Assembly (NCBI RefSeq): GCF_963924675.1
Contig: NC_089238.1
Location: 43,604,879-43,668,878 of the forward strand
Direction of reading: 5' to 3'
DNA from: Phocoena phocoena
Taxonomy: Eukaryota > Chordata > Mammalia > Artiodactyla > Phocoenidae
Length of the DNA: 64,000 nt
The notes below the pieces were generated by a model. That model was not told where the DNA came from and searched no databases. It saw nothing but the letters and a program-made list of their open reading frames with translations. Made by a program: the position numbers and the translations under genes. Shown here piece after piece: positions 20,072 to 31,890 of the stretch; position 1 is the stretch's first letter, and every line of letters begins with the position of its first letter.

Positions 20072-20780
20072 TCTTTGCAAATTTAGGAATTCCTGACGAT
20101 GTCTTGAGATATTTCTGGGGGCTGCCCGGAGGCTATGGTACTAGTGATTTCATGCCATTTTCTGCTTCATGGGAGATGGGGGCTTACAAAACCATCCTCA
20201 TTCCTCCTTCTGTGGTGCACATCTTTTCTCATCATTCAACTCAACCGGTATTAATTGAGTGCTCCAGAATGTGCTGCTGCTGGAAGATATGCAAAAGACG
20301 CGTTTAGCAGTCTCTGACCTCTGGGTTAGGGTTAGGTAAGATTACCTTTGTTGCAAAGACCAGGGTTAAGGTGGCAGATGCAGCCAGGTCAAAAGGAAAG
20401 TGGAAACATCTTAGAAATGGCAGGGAAGAGAACAAGCTCTCGGAGGTATAGCCTAAAGGAAACAGGCTATTTTTCTAATAGTAACCTTGAACTGTTAATT
20501 TAGTGTTTCCTCCCAGGAACTCTGCAAAGGAAGTTCAGCTTTGGCCAGAGCTTCTAATTAACTCCAAAGTTTCTACCACATCCACAAACACCTAAAGACC
20601 ACCCCAGTGTTCATTTCTTACCTGACAAAAGTCAAAAAACTGATGTAAGTGAGAATTACACCATAGGAAATCCTTTTTTCACTATGGGAAGTGGTTGCTG
20701 TATTTCCCTCAGTTTGATTATTTGGGGGACCTGTAATCTTACAGCTAAAAAAATATTATTTATGATACTGAGAATAAAAA
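20072..20780. other. Unassigned sequence
   Basis: No repeat or gene is recognised. GGGTTAGGGTTAGG at 20322-20336 is a minimal telomere-like run, too short to matter. A 67-codon frame at 20104-20307 has no recognisable product. Confidence 0.35.
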
Positions 20781-21260
20781 TAGTAATATTAATTTATTAA
20801 GCACACAGTGTACACCAGGACCTGTTCTGGGTGCTGAGAATACAGCTTTTAAGTGTCTCACAGTCAAATAGGAGAAACTCACTGTTGTAAAACTGGGGTA
20901 AATGCCATGAGAGAGGGAGGCAGGGTAGGGGGCTTGTGGCAGCACATGACACAAAGTGGGAGACTTGGGAGGGTGGATAATGCTTCTTCCTGGAACAGAG
21001 TCTTGAAGGTGAAGAAGGAATTGGCCAAATGAAAAAAGTAGAGTTGAACATTCCAGGAGGCGGGAACACCATGTGAAACCCTAGAGGCATGAAAGAGCTA
21101 TGGGTATTGAATGACCTAGAGCATAGAGCAGGAGACGGAAGAGGTTCAAGTGAGAAGGCTTGGGAGAGGAAAGACCCAGATCATGAGGAGCCTTGAAGGC
21201 CAAACTAGGAAAGTGGAATCCACTGAAGGATTTCACAGAATTGAGCAAAATAATCCCATC
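20781..21260 (+). repeat. Ancient interspersed repeat, family not assigned
   Basis: Ordered fragments ATTTATTAAGCACACAGTG, GGTGCTGAGAATACAGC, AACATTCCAGGAGG, then AGGAGCCTTGAAGGCC and CCACTGAAGGATTTCACA match a long, common mammalian repeat (type: a mass-effect list of short conserved blocks in fixed order). The same order appears in part at 38790 and 51600. Confidence 0.45.
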
Positions 21261-22333
21261 TGCACTTTCTCTAGATCAATTAGAAGTAGTACAGAGAATG
21301 CACTGTGTGTTAGAAAAGCCACTGGGGAAATAAGCCAAGAGAGGAGCAGTAGGAATGTAGTGAAAGAGGGAGGTTAGAAAGCAGTTAGGAGAGTAGAATT
21401 GAAAGAACTTGAAGAGCAGTTGACAATGGGGTGGGGCCGGGGGAGAGGGAAAAGGGATGCAGAGGAGGAACAGATTTGGGAATGATGATGAGTTCAGTTC
21501 AGGGTGTACTGAGTCGGGGGTGCCATGGACCAACCCAAGGAGAGGTCAGCATACAGCCAGATATCTGGGGCTGAGTTCAGGAAAGTGGTTTGGGCTGGAG
21601 GTTATAATTTGATGACCAGTTCATAGATGACTACTGAAGCCAGGGGCTTACACTTGCACAAATCTAAGTATGTACAGTTGAGACTAGAAGAGAGCCACAG
21701 AAACCCTCTTTGGGAGCACTAATATTTAAGGGACTAAAAAGAAGGATGTCTGAGGTGACACCACCATCAATGAAGGAGAAAATCTAGCATAGAGCAGTGT
21801 CAGAAGTGACAGAGGAGAAGAGTGCCATGGAGGAGGGAGTGGTCAGTGGAATCCAACCATGCCAGGAAGGAAAGCACAGTTTAATTGGGCATTAATGACC
21901 TGAGCAGTTAAATGGGGAAGTAGAAATGAAGACAGAGTGCTCTGTGTAGAGGTGCAAAAGGGGGTGAAGAAGTAAAGACATGGCACATGTAGATGAGCCT
22001 TTGGCTAAACTAGATTTTCAGGGGAAGGAAAGAGATAGGAGCAAATAGCAGAGTGGAAAGTTAAGGAGGGCGCCTGCCACTGCCGGTTGGAACTTAGCAG
22101 TGGTTCTTAATTGCTGTCGGGGTACAGGGAGCATTTTCAAATTGCACATGACTACAAATTACACAGACTACAAGACGCAAACCTCATGGTGAGGGAGTGA
22201 GGTGGGGGGATGATAGAGGATCAAGAATACAGGAAGCATTGGGTCAGGGGTTCGGAAGAGGATTTTTTTTTTATGAGACCTATGACAAATAATAAAATGG
22301 CATCAGATGAAGACTCAGAGGACCCGTGAATGC
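21261..22333. other. Purine-rich unassigned sequence
   Basis: A G/A-rich strand with no clear repeat, though part may continue the old repeat to the left. AGCAGTGGTTCTTAATTGCT near 22096 looks like one end of a hAT-type element, but I could not find its partner. A T9 run lies near 22264. Confidence 0.35.
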
Positions 22334-22492
22334 CTCTTAGTAGCTTTCAACCTCAGACAATTTCATCAGCTCTCTGAGCCTAGGATCCTCATCTATGAAA
22401 TCAGCTAAACACTAACTATCTTGCCTGGTTGCAGTGTGAATTCAACAGGATAATATGTGTGAAGAGCACCCTGGAAATTGGAAAGCCCTGTA
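22334..22492 (+). repeat. MIR SINE
   Basis: TCAGCTCTCTGAGCCTAGGA, then TCCTCATCTATGAAATCAGC, ATTCAACAGGATAATATGTG and AAGCCCTGTACAGTTGTG follow the MIR core and 3' part. Confidence 0.7.
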
Positions 22493-24147
22493 CAGTTGTG
22501 TGAGAAGATGGGCTCTCTTGCTGCCCTTCACCATTTGCTGAGGTGCTTTTTCCTGTTGAAGTTATTTCAGGTGCCGTGGAAAAGCTTTCTTCCGAACTAA
22601 AGGCAGGATCTCTCTTTCCTGGGGATTTCTATCGTTTTTTCCTACTCAGTTGCAATGAAGAGTTCTGTTGATAAATAAGAAGAAAAATGTTTTTAAATAT
22701 TTTTAATGTTAAAATACTACTAATCACTAATTGTCTTAAAAATTGATGGAGATACACATGAAAAATATTCAAACATATTCCTTTCTGGATAGTTAATCCT
22801 CCCAGTTATAACCTTTGTGAAAAATCTTTGTGGCTCAATCACTACCTTAGATAAAGCTAACATTAGACACTGCCTGCTAAGATGCCAGTGACCAGCAGAC
22901 CAGCAGGCCATGCAGATATCTATTTCCTTCCCTGCCTGATATTTTTGAATTAGCACTTCCCTCTTGGTCCAACAAAACACACACGCCCATGATATTTGCC
23001 ATGCAGTTGCTAATATCTATATTTTTTAATTAAAATATTTCACAGAAAGACTGAGCATTTAAAAAATTACAAAATTAACAAAAACACCTGTGGTAGTTAC
23101 TTGAGACTAAAATGAAGACTGCAAACTGGCATGCTATAGGCCAAGGCTGTCCCCGCAAATATGCTTTATTTGACCTGTAGAATTTTTTTAAAATAACACT
23201 TTGAGCCAATATTTCAAAATTGATTTTTTTATATTTAAACATATCAATTTCTATTACCTCTTGGAACATTGGAAGATCAGGCGGCACAAGGCAGGGCCTT
23301 TATTCCTGTAAATAAAAGTGAGTGGCTGTGTCTGAAGTTCATCCCAAGCCCCACTCCTCCCTATTGCCTCCTCAGGCTGGTACCCACAGATCCCTGGAGA
23401 GTTCAGAGTGTGTGACCCCTGGCTTAAAGTCAAACCAGTACAACACAATGGAAGGGGAGAAGTTTGTTTCTAATGATACAGTGGCTAAGATAAAGAAAAA
23501 GGAAGCCCAAATACCTGGGGTGGAAGTGCCTGATTCTTAGCTCTTAGGCAGCATTCTGTCTGCTTTAGTATGGGGCTCTACAGGAGTGGAAGTTAAATTT
23601 CTTCCTTTGTGTACTTCTTTGTATGATAGAGATTAAAATAAAAGCAACTACTTCCTTTGGGAAAGGCCAAAGCATAGCCCAAAAGAAAAATGTGTATTAC
23701 TTCAAAAGCTGAGGCAACTGGCCAAAAGATTCCAGAAGGCTCTCCCTAGCCTCACAAGGTCAAGAAACTTTGATAACCTGTGACGGCATGGAAAGACATC
23801 TGGTAGACCATACTTTACAGTTCGGAAGATAAAGCTCATTCTAAGTTTTATTAACACAGACATACTGGCCATGGCTGGTCTTTGCCACATAGAAGAAATT
23901 CCCAAGCAATGCATTCTTGCGCTCTCATCAAGGGGTCTGTTGGCTGTGGAATTTCCTATTCTCCAGCGCCAGAACAGAAAGCAACCCACCCCCACCCCCA
24001 GCTTTGGCCGACATGAGATTTAAAGAGGATCGTTTGTTTTCATTACAGCCCCTTGAAGCCCTTCCTTCCCTCCTCATTAATGAATTTCCAGTCTTTCATC
24101 AAAAAACAAAAACAAAAAAACAAACACAAAAAAGGACCTGCCAGAGG
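22493..24147. other. Unassigned sequence, start of a repeat-poor block
   Basis: No SINE, L1 or DNA transposon is recognised here. Frames at 22720-22980 and 23702-23995 (both -) have no recognisable product. Confidence 0.4.
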
Positions 24148-24420
24148 ACGTGGTTAAGTGGCTCGCGCGTAGCGATGCCGGCTTTAAAGAGAGGAGACGG
24201 CCATTTACTGATTGCAAGGAGGGGTTGACATCCTTGGTTAGTATGCTAATTTCGTCTTCTGCATTTAACATTCAGATCAGGTCTGTACGGGCCCTCCAGA
24301 GTGGCAGAGTCCAGGGATGGATGGCTGTCTGCCTTGCAGCATTGAACATTCAATGCATGAATTACATAAATGCCCAAACATTCCGTCTGCTCCGACTTCA
24401 CTCTCTTCCTCCCTCTGCGA
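24148..24420. promoter_or_regulatory. CpG-containing unique element, candidate regulatory DNA
   Basis: Six CpGs stand within 33 bases at 24148-24180 (GGCTCGCGCGTAGCGATGCC is the core), in DNA that is otherwise CpG-poor. The following sequence is non-repetitive and contains ATGCTAATTTCG near 24242. Survival of CpGs in such a context suggests low germline methylation or selection. A chance cluster is possible. Confidence 0.3.
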
Positions 24421-24474
24421 GAGACACACAGACACAGAGCCATACACATGCAAGCAAACACACGCGTGCGTGCG

Positions 24475-24498
24475 CACACACACACACACACACACACA
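24475..24498 (+). repeat. (CA)12 microsatellite
   Basis: Uninterrupted CA units, preceded by a CGTGCGTGCGCA stretch. It accounts for the Cys/Val- and His/Thr-rich frames on both strands at 24150-24774. Confidence 0.9.
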
Positions 24499-24499
24499 G

Positions 24500-26338
24500 A
24501 CCCTATAGACACAGGTCTCTATGAATGCTGAAGAAATGCAGTTTAAGATGCCCGAGCCATCCACAACTGGCTTAATTCCTCCTCCTTTGAGTCTCCAAGG
24601 CACACTTCTGCAGGATATATTTCTCCTGCTCAGGAAACTTGCAATGTACTGGGGTGTCTGAAATAAGGAAGCAACATGAAGAGTAAATCCCCTGTGAGGA
24701 GGAGCATGTCTTTCTATTGACCTTCCAGTCCTGGAAATCCTAAAAAAACCCCAAAAAAACCCAACTCCACTCATCTGTAGGGGAACAAGACAGCTCAGTT
24801 AACTGAACGCCCAGAAAGAAGGAAGATCCAGCTCATTTTATTCTTTGGGGTCCCCACTTTGTCGTGTGTGTTTGGAACCCTGTGTTAAGAGTCTTAATTC
24901 ATCGTGGTTGGCTTTGGACTCACCAAGTCACAGCTGGTTGACAACAGAAGACGAATCCCAAACTAGCTCCCACGTGATGGTCCGGATGGCAAAGACAATC
25001 ACCTGGCATGTTTTGCCAGAAGCCCGGTCAAGGGAAAACTGAATTTCCTCAACCTCCTTTTCCCAGCATCTTTCTGTAACATCGCAGCAGCTTCCTGGAG
25101 ACAAACAGAGAATCAGCAGCTCCTGTTATCAGAAGGCACATCTGGAGGTTGCTTTCAATAGACAGAAGCTATTTTGAGCAAGCAGGGGCTCCCACTAAAA
25201 GAAAAGGACAGGTTGGTCTTTATTATTTTGTTTGGTTTGGTTTTCTCAAAGTATGACATAACTGTGTCACCTGGCATGCCATGGCTCTTTCCTCTGGATG
25301 TTCCTGTGATCCCTGGCTCTGTCCCCTGGTGCCCACATAATATTCCATTTTCGGCTGACGAGCACTGGGCAGTTCCTGTGGGAGCCTCCAACAGGAGTGA
25401 TGGGTGTTTTCTCTGAGCTGCAGACTTGATTTGACCGGATTTTTTTTTTTTTTTTTTTTTTTGGCTCTGGTCCAAGATGTTTTCCTGTCATCATTTCACT
25501 GTCTTTTCCAGTAATCCCTTTTTTAAACATGGCCAACAATTAGTCGATTTATCTCCACCTCCGCCCCCACCCCCACCCCATCTCCACACAAACACACAGT
25601 CCACTGAGCCCCATCACTGTCTTGTTTTGCCTTGAAGTCTAAGAAATTACAGCTTCTCATTAGCTGGAGAGCACGTTTGGAACGGCTTTGTATTTACTCA
25701 CTTAGTAAGTGATGCTGGCCTTTTTAATTATTCTCCCTCCGCGTGCCATCAGAGAGCTGCAAGCTGTTCCAGGCAAGCCAAGAGACTGCATGTCCTCCGC
25801 CAGGCAGTTGGAAGTAATCGTGTTTTACCTCCCTGCTGCTGCTTTCTTCCTTTCCTGTCAGCAAGCCAAGGAATCCCCCCAAAGCTCTTACGTAGGAGAT
25901 ACCAAAACTGTGAGTCACTTCTGGCTCCCCGAGCAGAGGGAGTCCAGGGCAGGATGCACGGAACAGCAGACCCAAGATGGGGGTTTCCTCCAAGCCACCA
26001 GGAGCCCTGCAACCAGATGTGCAGCCAGCGCTTGGTTTTTCTTGCTGTTGCTCCCTCTTTCTCCTCCACCCTCATCCATTCCTTCGTTTCCCAGCACGTT
26101 CCTCTTTTTCTCTTCCTTTCTGTGTTGCCGACAGCCGCAGACCCAGCAAGAGCTGGGTCCCTCTCGCCTTCTGCTGTTTCTTTCCCCTGCAGCAGGCTTT
26201 GGCTGCTACCTCTGCGAGCCGGATCACCAAAGACACACGACTCCCTCACAATGAATAATCAATACAGATATTGATCTGTGGAAAATGTTTGTAAATTCCT
26301 GAAAGGGAATCAGGAGCACGGGGCAGGGAGGCTTGTGG
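24500..26338. other. Repeat-free unique sequence with overlapping frames
   Basis: No interspersed repeat is recognised over about 1.8 kb except the T22 run at 25441-25462. Between 25709 and 26274 frames of 60-181 codons overlap in at least five reading frames, the longest 25709-26254 (+). Such stacking marks stop-poor GC-richer DNA, not a gene. A strong 3' splice-site-like sequence ends at 26192 (TTTCCCCTGCAG). Confidence 0.45.
25441..25462 (+). repeat. Poly-T tract (22)
   Basis: Uninterrupted T22 with no SINE or L1 body beside it and no target duplication seen. It may be an orphan tail or plain slippage. Confidence 0.8.
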
Positions 26339-26620
26339 GGGACGACGCTGAAGTGCTGGTGGCGGCAGGCAGCCGAACTGGATTTGGATCCCAAGGCTGG
26401 CTGGCTCCGAGGTGACGGTACCGGAATGCGTGCGAACGAGGGTGCGCGCGTGTGAGTGCGCGGGTGACGCCGGTGTTCTGTATTCCCCTTTCTCTACAGC
26501 TGCTTTCCCCGAAGAATCAAGAGCCGAATGGTCGGGAGCCCCTGTCAGTGCCATGCCTTGGCTGCGGGCCAGCACTGTTTTGTTTTCATTATCACACGCT
26601 ACTTTGCAATTTGCATAAAT
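26339..26620. promoter_or_regulatory. Small CpG-rich islet with octamer and TATA-like motifs
   Basis: By hand count there are 17 CpGs in 26341-26475 and 21 in 26341-26580, far above the surrounding DNA. A strong 3' splice-site-like TTCCCCTTTCTCTACAG ends at 26499. Just beyond is an octamer ATTTGCAT (26609-26616) overlapping a CATAAATA-type sequence. Together this looks like an enhancer or minor promoter, perhaps for a non-coding transcript. No transcript evidence is visible. Confidence 0.4.
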
Positions 26621-28248
26621 ACAGGGTTATTTTTTATCGTGTCGCCCAAAAGATAAAAAAAAAAAAAAAAAGAAATAGAAGTCTTTGTTGTGTGCAAGAG
26701 GGGCTCGCTGCACTCATCATGGCTAAGGATTTAGCGTATGTTGAGGGCTCCGGAAGAAATACCGGCAAAGAAGTGGTAATCACAGAGAGAAAAGAATAGA
26801 GGAGAGGCGAAGAGAGGAATTGAAAGATAACTGCAGGGGATTCAGCTTGGTAGAACCAAATATTAGGGATACGTTTTCCTCTGTGGAGAAGTGGTAGCGC
26901 CTTAGTAAAGCAAAGAAGATATAAAGACCACCAAGGTCTAACCAGTGCCCTATATGGTATACACGTGTCACTCTTCCAGCTGGAATGCACTATTTATCTT
27001 TGGTGGAAAAGGTACACAGGACGCTGAACACAAACTTGCTTTTTCTGCCTCATCCAAAACCTAGAAAGTATGGGAGCAGATGGAATGTCTCGCAGCAGGC
27101 GAGACATTTCAGACCTTGGTCTTTTCCTACAGCCTGAGCAGCTCAACGGAGTCTCCTGAATTGCACTTGCCCTAGTACTGAATGGAATTCATCCTCCCCT
27201 TGGCTTTTTCACCTTCAGAAAAGTGGGTACAGGAGTGTCAACCTAAACGCAAGCTTTGAGTGACTTTCTCCTGAGTGCTTGGAGTCCTGGCTGCAGAGAT
27301 GAGGCCTCCTGAAGTTATGCCCCCACGTGGATGGCAGGCATGCTCACGGGTCCCAGGAAGTAGCACCTTATGTCAGAAAAAGCTTCTAGCTCTCTCAGGC
27401 CATTGGATGGTCCCCCCGTCTTCGATCTCCTATCCTTTCACCTCTCCCCCACTTACTCTGTTTCTGTGATTCGGTAGTAAAATCTCTTTGGGATCATTCT
27501 ACTCTCTTCTCTCACTGCTCTAGCTGTCTCCTCCTGGCCTGGCAACAGAAGGGATGCACCTCCTTTGAGATAGCCATCTAGAGTAAGACCTCCACGTGAG
27601 GACTCAATTCCAGCACCCCCTGTCCTGAAAGGAGCGGTCTGCTTTATCAGCCAGCAGCAGCAGCGGGAAGACGGATTTTTTTATTCCCTTTCTGGCTTCT
27701 GATTAGCTCCAGCAATCCAATTAACAGAGGAATTTATATCACACAGGTTGAGGTGCCCCTACTCATCACAGCAGCTCAAACCCACTCTTAAATTCTGCCA
27801 ATAGTACATCTTCCTGTGACGTAGATTAATTACAGCGCCAAGCCTTCCCGAGTAGATCTACCAGGAAAGGTATATATGAATATCAGAATTAAAGAAGAGG
27901 CAAAAAGCGATGACTTTTGTGTATCACCAAGGATGCACGAAGGCTGCCTTGTGCATCCTCCACTCTGCGCATCTCCCATTGTTCTAGTGTGTATCAAAGA
28001 GGCCAAGCGAGCATTACAGAGGATTCAGAAGTGGCTAAATCATGGAACACCTGTGCATTTCCTCCCTATCACTGACACATTTATTATGAAACTTCAGAGC
28101 TCTTAGACACTGACTAATTTCCTGCCTCCAGCCTATACTTCCCCCAAAAGAGTTAAACTATTTAAAGTAGCTCCATGGAGAGAAATGACATTATCTTCAT
28201 TGCTATTCCATTCCAGTTGGGTACAATTGTGATATCATTGTACCCTTG
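26621..28248. other. Unique sequence without repeats
   Basis: No interspersed repeat is recognised except an A17 run at about 26655. The stretch 27640-27860 contains clustered TAATTA-type sites and a TGACGTAG site (see finding). Small frames here (27275-27469, 27876-28106, both +) have no recognisable product. Confidence 0.4.
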
Positions 28249-28571
28249 CATCTATCTACAATTTCATTCCAAATTTATCCTTACATTCATCAATCTCTAG
28301 CATCTATCTCTCCATTCATCTCTCTATATTCATTTATATATCAACTATTTATTCTATTTCCCAGTCATCTATTCATCCGTGTGCATCTAGCTATCCATTT
28401 TCTAACCATGTATTGATCTATGAATATCTTTCTATTATCTGTCATCTACTTGTCTATCCATTTGTGTCTCTATTAATTCATTCGTCTGTATTATCCATCT
28501 ATCTGTTTTTCTATCTATTCATTAATCTATTCATGTATCTAGCCATTCAATCATCTATCATTTGCTTATCA
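28249..28571 (+). repeat. Decayed (ATCT/ATTC)n tetranucleotide array
   Basis: Over 320 bases are built from TCTA, TTCA and TCCA units in loose register, with many substitutions. This is what an old, long tetranucleotide microsatellite looks like after decay. The 62-codon Ile/Tyr-rich frame within it is an artefact. Confidence 0.8.
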
Positions 28572-30003
28572 GCTACCTTTTTACTTTGTGCCTTTTGTTA
28601 GCTATGATCTTAACAGAATCCCAGATTAACATTCTCAATCATTTTTAAGGTAAATAATGCCCAGTTTCCAAATGAAGTCTGTACATGCTATATACTTGGT
28701 TATCTGTTCTCTAGTTTAAAAGAGTCTTGTCAACTAAAAAAGTAAATCAGTAAAATCATACAGTTTTAAATGTGTTAAAAACTACAAGGAAGATATTTTA
28801 TCCCGGATTCTTGGTACATTTTTCTTACTTACCATGGCTTTAAAAGAGGGGAATTTCACATAAAGTCTACACATAAATCTCATTCAGGTTGTTAAATCTA
28901 CCACTGAGAGACCTCATGCAAGTGATCCAATTCAGCTAGCGCTAACTCGAGATTACTTTTATCCTAAAGCAAAACAGATACTAAACCCTTACATGGTAAT
29001 GTGGTCATACATGTTTGAATATTTCTTGTATCCAGGCTGGGAGTCGAGTAGCAGTTTGGGAACTAAAAATAGATTTTTTTTGTTTCCTCATTACTTTTGT
29101 TCAGAATATATTCAAGTTTGGGCCAACACTTGAGAGTCAACACCTTCTCAGAGTGACCCCTAGTTTATTAGCTCTTGAGAACATGAAGCATTACTGGGTT
29201 GGGAGGAAATGTCAGTGGATGAATCTCGTTTGCACTGGGGACAGAAACTACAGTTTGTTGCTATGAGTACTGTGGAGTTCAGCTGAATTTTTTCTGTGTT
29301 TCTAGGGAATCACTTCCCAAATGGGGGCCCAGGTCAGAATCCTAATAGAGCAGTCGATCATGTCTCTGACAACACTGGCCATCTCTAATATTTATTAATG
29401 TGTAGGCAGTACTATCCATTAAGGATCCAAGTTTGTTTTTCTTTTTGTCTTTTTTTTTTTTTTTAACTAAGCCGTAGTATATTGATTAAGGTAAAGCCCA
29501 TAAAGACCTCATCAGTTCCGAAGTTGCCATCCTCAAAGAACCGGCAAGGACACAAGCCATGTGTCCTCCAAGAAAAAAAGGAGATGAAAACCTCCTCATT
29601 CCTCTTCTCATGTTATTTCCATTCGTTCCATCACCATAGCTTTGTGGACTTGGCTGTAATCAGAGATGAGATTCCATGATCTCACGTCCTAGTCCTGGCT
29701 TTTTTGTCATGCTAACCACGGCTGACTTCGCGAGATGACCGTAGACGCAGTGCCTGGGGCCCACCACACTTTGAGGGGGCCACGAAAGTCTTTTAATTTC
29801 TTTTAAAATCATCAAAAAGGTGAACTTTTTGGTCCAAAATTTTTTAATATGTATTAATATATTCTAATGCCAACGCAATTAGAAAATAGAAGTTTGGATA
29901 ATTTTTCAGGGAGAAAGAAGCCCATGAAGGCAAAAGCACCCAGAGCCAATGAATGTGGCTTTGACACTAACCAGCTGCTTATAACTTAGTTACGCTCACA
30001 AGA
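28572..30003. other. Unassigned AT-rich sequence
   Basis: No gene. A T-rich run lies near 29449-29464. A stretch at 29730-29960, with GGGGCCCACCACACTTTGAG, may be an old DNA transposon, but I cannot place it. Otherwise nothing is recognised. Confidence 0.35.
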
Positions 30004-30247
30004 GTGCAGTGGTTAAGGACCTGCTCAGGAGTCAGTCTTCCTGGGTTCAAATCCTGGCACCACCACTTGTTAAAGTCATTTAACTTCTCTCAATCTCACT
30101 TTCCTTAGCTGTAAAGTAGAGATAATACTGCTTAATGCATAGGAATGCTGTCAAGATTAAATGATATTGTATATTTAAGTTGCTTCGCATAGAACCTACA
30201 CGTAACGAGGGCTCAAAGAAATTTGTTATATTAACTGTTATTATTAT
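30004..30247 (+). repeat. MIR SINE, near full length
   Basis: GTGCAGTGGTTAAGGACCTG at the head, TGGGTTCAAATCCTGGCACC, then TTTAACTTCTCTCAATCTCA and GAGGGCTCAAAGAAATTTGT at the end. It is one of the best-preserved MIRs here. It retains the tRNA-like B-box region GGTTCAAATCC. Confidence 0.88.
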
Positions 30248-31890
30248 GATTGTTTTGGCTTCGTTTTAAATGTCTACCTCTCCTAATTTCAGCAGCCGTG
30301 ACTAAATTAATTTTTTTATTTAAAAAAATTAGAATGTCTTCTAGTTACCATAGACAGAAGAAAAAGTTGCTAATTGAAATGTCCTCCTTATTCTGGAAAT
30401 CAGGAAATTTTCTCTCCCAGAAGTAGCAAATTCTGTACTCTCTACCTGGAGCTAGGTCTTTATTCTGTATTATAAAACTCCTCAGCATCATCTCTCGCGG
30501 TCGGAGATTTGATTCTTTCCTAACCTAAAACAATCCTGCAAAAATCTTATTAAGAACCACAGGTTAAAAAGAATATTGTCAAAACTTTCTCTCTCCTTTT
30601 CTCTTTACTTTATTACCCCCTCATTTTTTTTGTCATTTAACTCCAATTATGAGATGCTAAGTGCTTTTGGAAATTTCATTGTTAATATCTTCTAACAGTG
30701 CTATTAACGTAAATCAAGTTTAATAGTGTCCCAGCAAGTGTAAAAGCAATCAAAAATTCAGTACTCACGAATCATTCTGTAATTTCAGCATAAAATGTTA
30801 ATAGAAATAATATCCAATACCATAAAATATCAGTAAATTCAACTTTAAATATATGTGATGAATTACTTCGCCATCCTATAGCATTCATGGAATATTCTAG
30901 TATGAAGTACTTAATTGGCCAAGCCATACCTCAGTCATTCTCAGGCTGCCAGAAGTCCCCTCCTCTGCTTTCCCCCTACTAGCCAATCCTGGAAGATTGG
31001 ACAGCTCAATGACAGGCATTTTTTCATCCCAGGCGCACTGAGTTATTTGGCCATAAGGAAAAATGACTCAGGATCAAGGTGGGAAATACAGTCGACTTGA
31101 AGGAATTCAAATTAACGAGAACAAAGACACTGTATTCAGTTCTAAGAATATTGATCAGTAGCTGCAAGGCCTTAGCTATATATAATCAGCAAAGATGGTT
31201 AAGATAGAGGACCTGTCCTTGAAGAGTTCACATCTCATGAGACAGGCCAAGGCTGAGACACATACGACATACAGTATTTCAGGCCCAGCAGTGAGAACAG
31301 CTGTCGTGTATGCCCTTAGGAAGGCTCTAATGGAACAGGAGTTGGTTGGTTAATTTTAAAATTTGTCTAAAGCAGGGAAACATAAATGTATATATGATCA
31401 CATGTACTTTAAGCAACTTAAAACAACATACATCTTTTTGCAGGAACCAGCGCCATATTGCTTGTCCACAGCTTCCGATCTTTGAAGTAAGGGGAGAATT
31501 TAAGACACCCAAGAGGCCCCTAGAGTGCAGAATCCTTCAGTTAACACTTCTCCTACCCACACGGCAATTTTCAGCAACTCAGCTGAATGTTTTCACAGAG
31601 TTAGTTTAGCTGTCATAGAAACAACTCTTTTTGCACGCATGTATCTCTGGTTTATACTTTATTTAATTCAGTTATGAATTTCACGAACAAGAACAACCTC
31701 CATAAAGAGGCTTGGGGACAAACACAGCTAACTCTTAGGAAGGATATAGCTCAGCTGGTGGGGCCAGGACTGCTCAGGTGCTCCAGGGTGTAGATTATTA
31801 CCTGGGACCACACTGAGTGCATGGGCCTCAGTCAGCAGGATTTCCAAAAGGCATGGAGAGTGACTGTCAGTTCAGCTAGTTAGTGAAGTG
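30248..31890. other. AT-rich unique sequence
   Basis: No interspersed repeat is recognised. The 30600-30900 interval is AT-rich with TTAAC and AATTA motifs and could be conserved non-coding DNA. Frames at 30915-31100 and 31346-31609 have no recognisable product. Confidence 0.35.

Noticed and set aside
20322..20336. Telomere-like GGGTTAGGGTTAGG
   Set aside because: Barely two units. It occurs by chance and is too short for an interstitial telomere.
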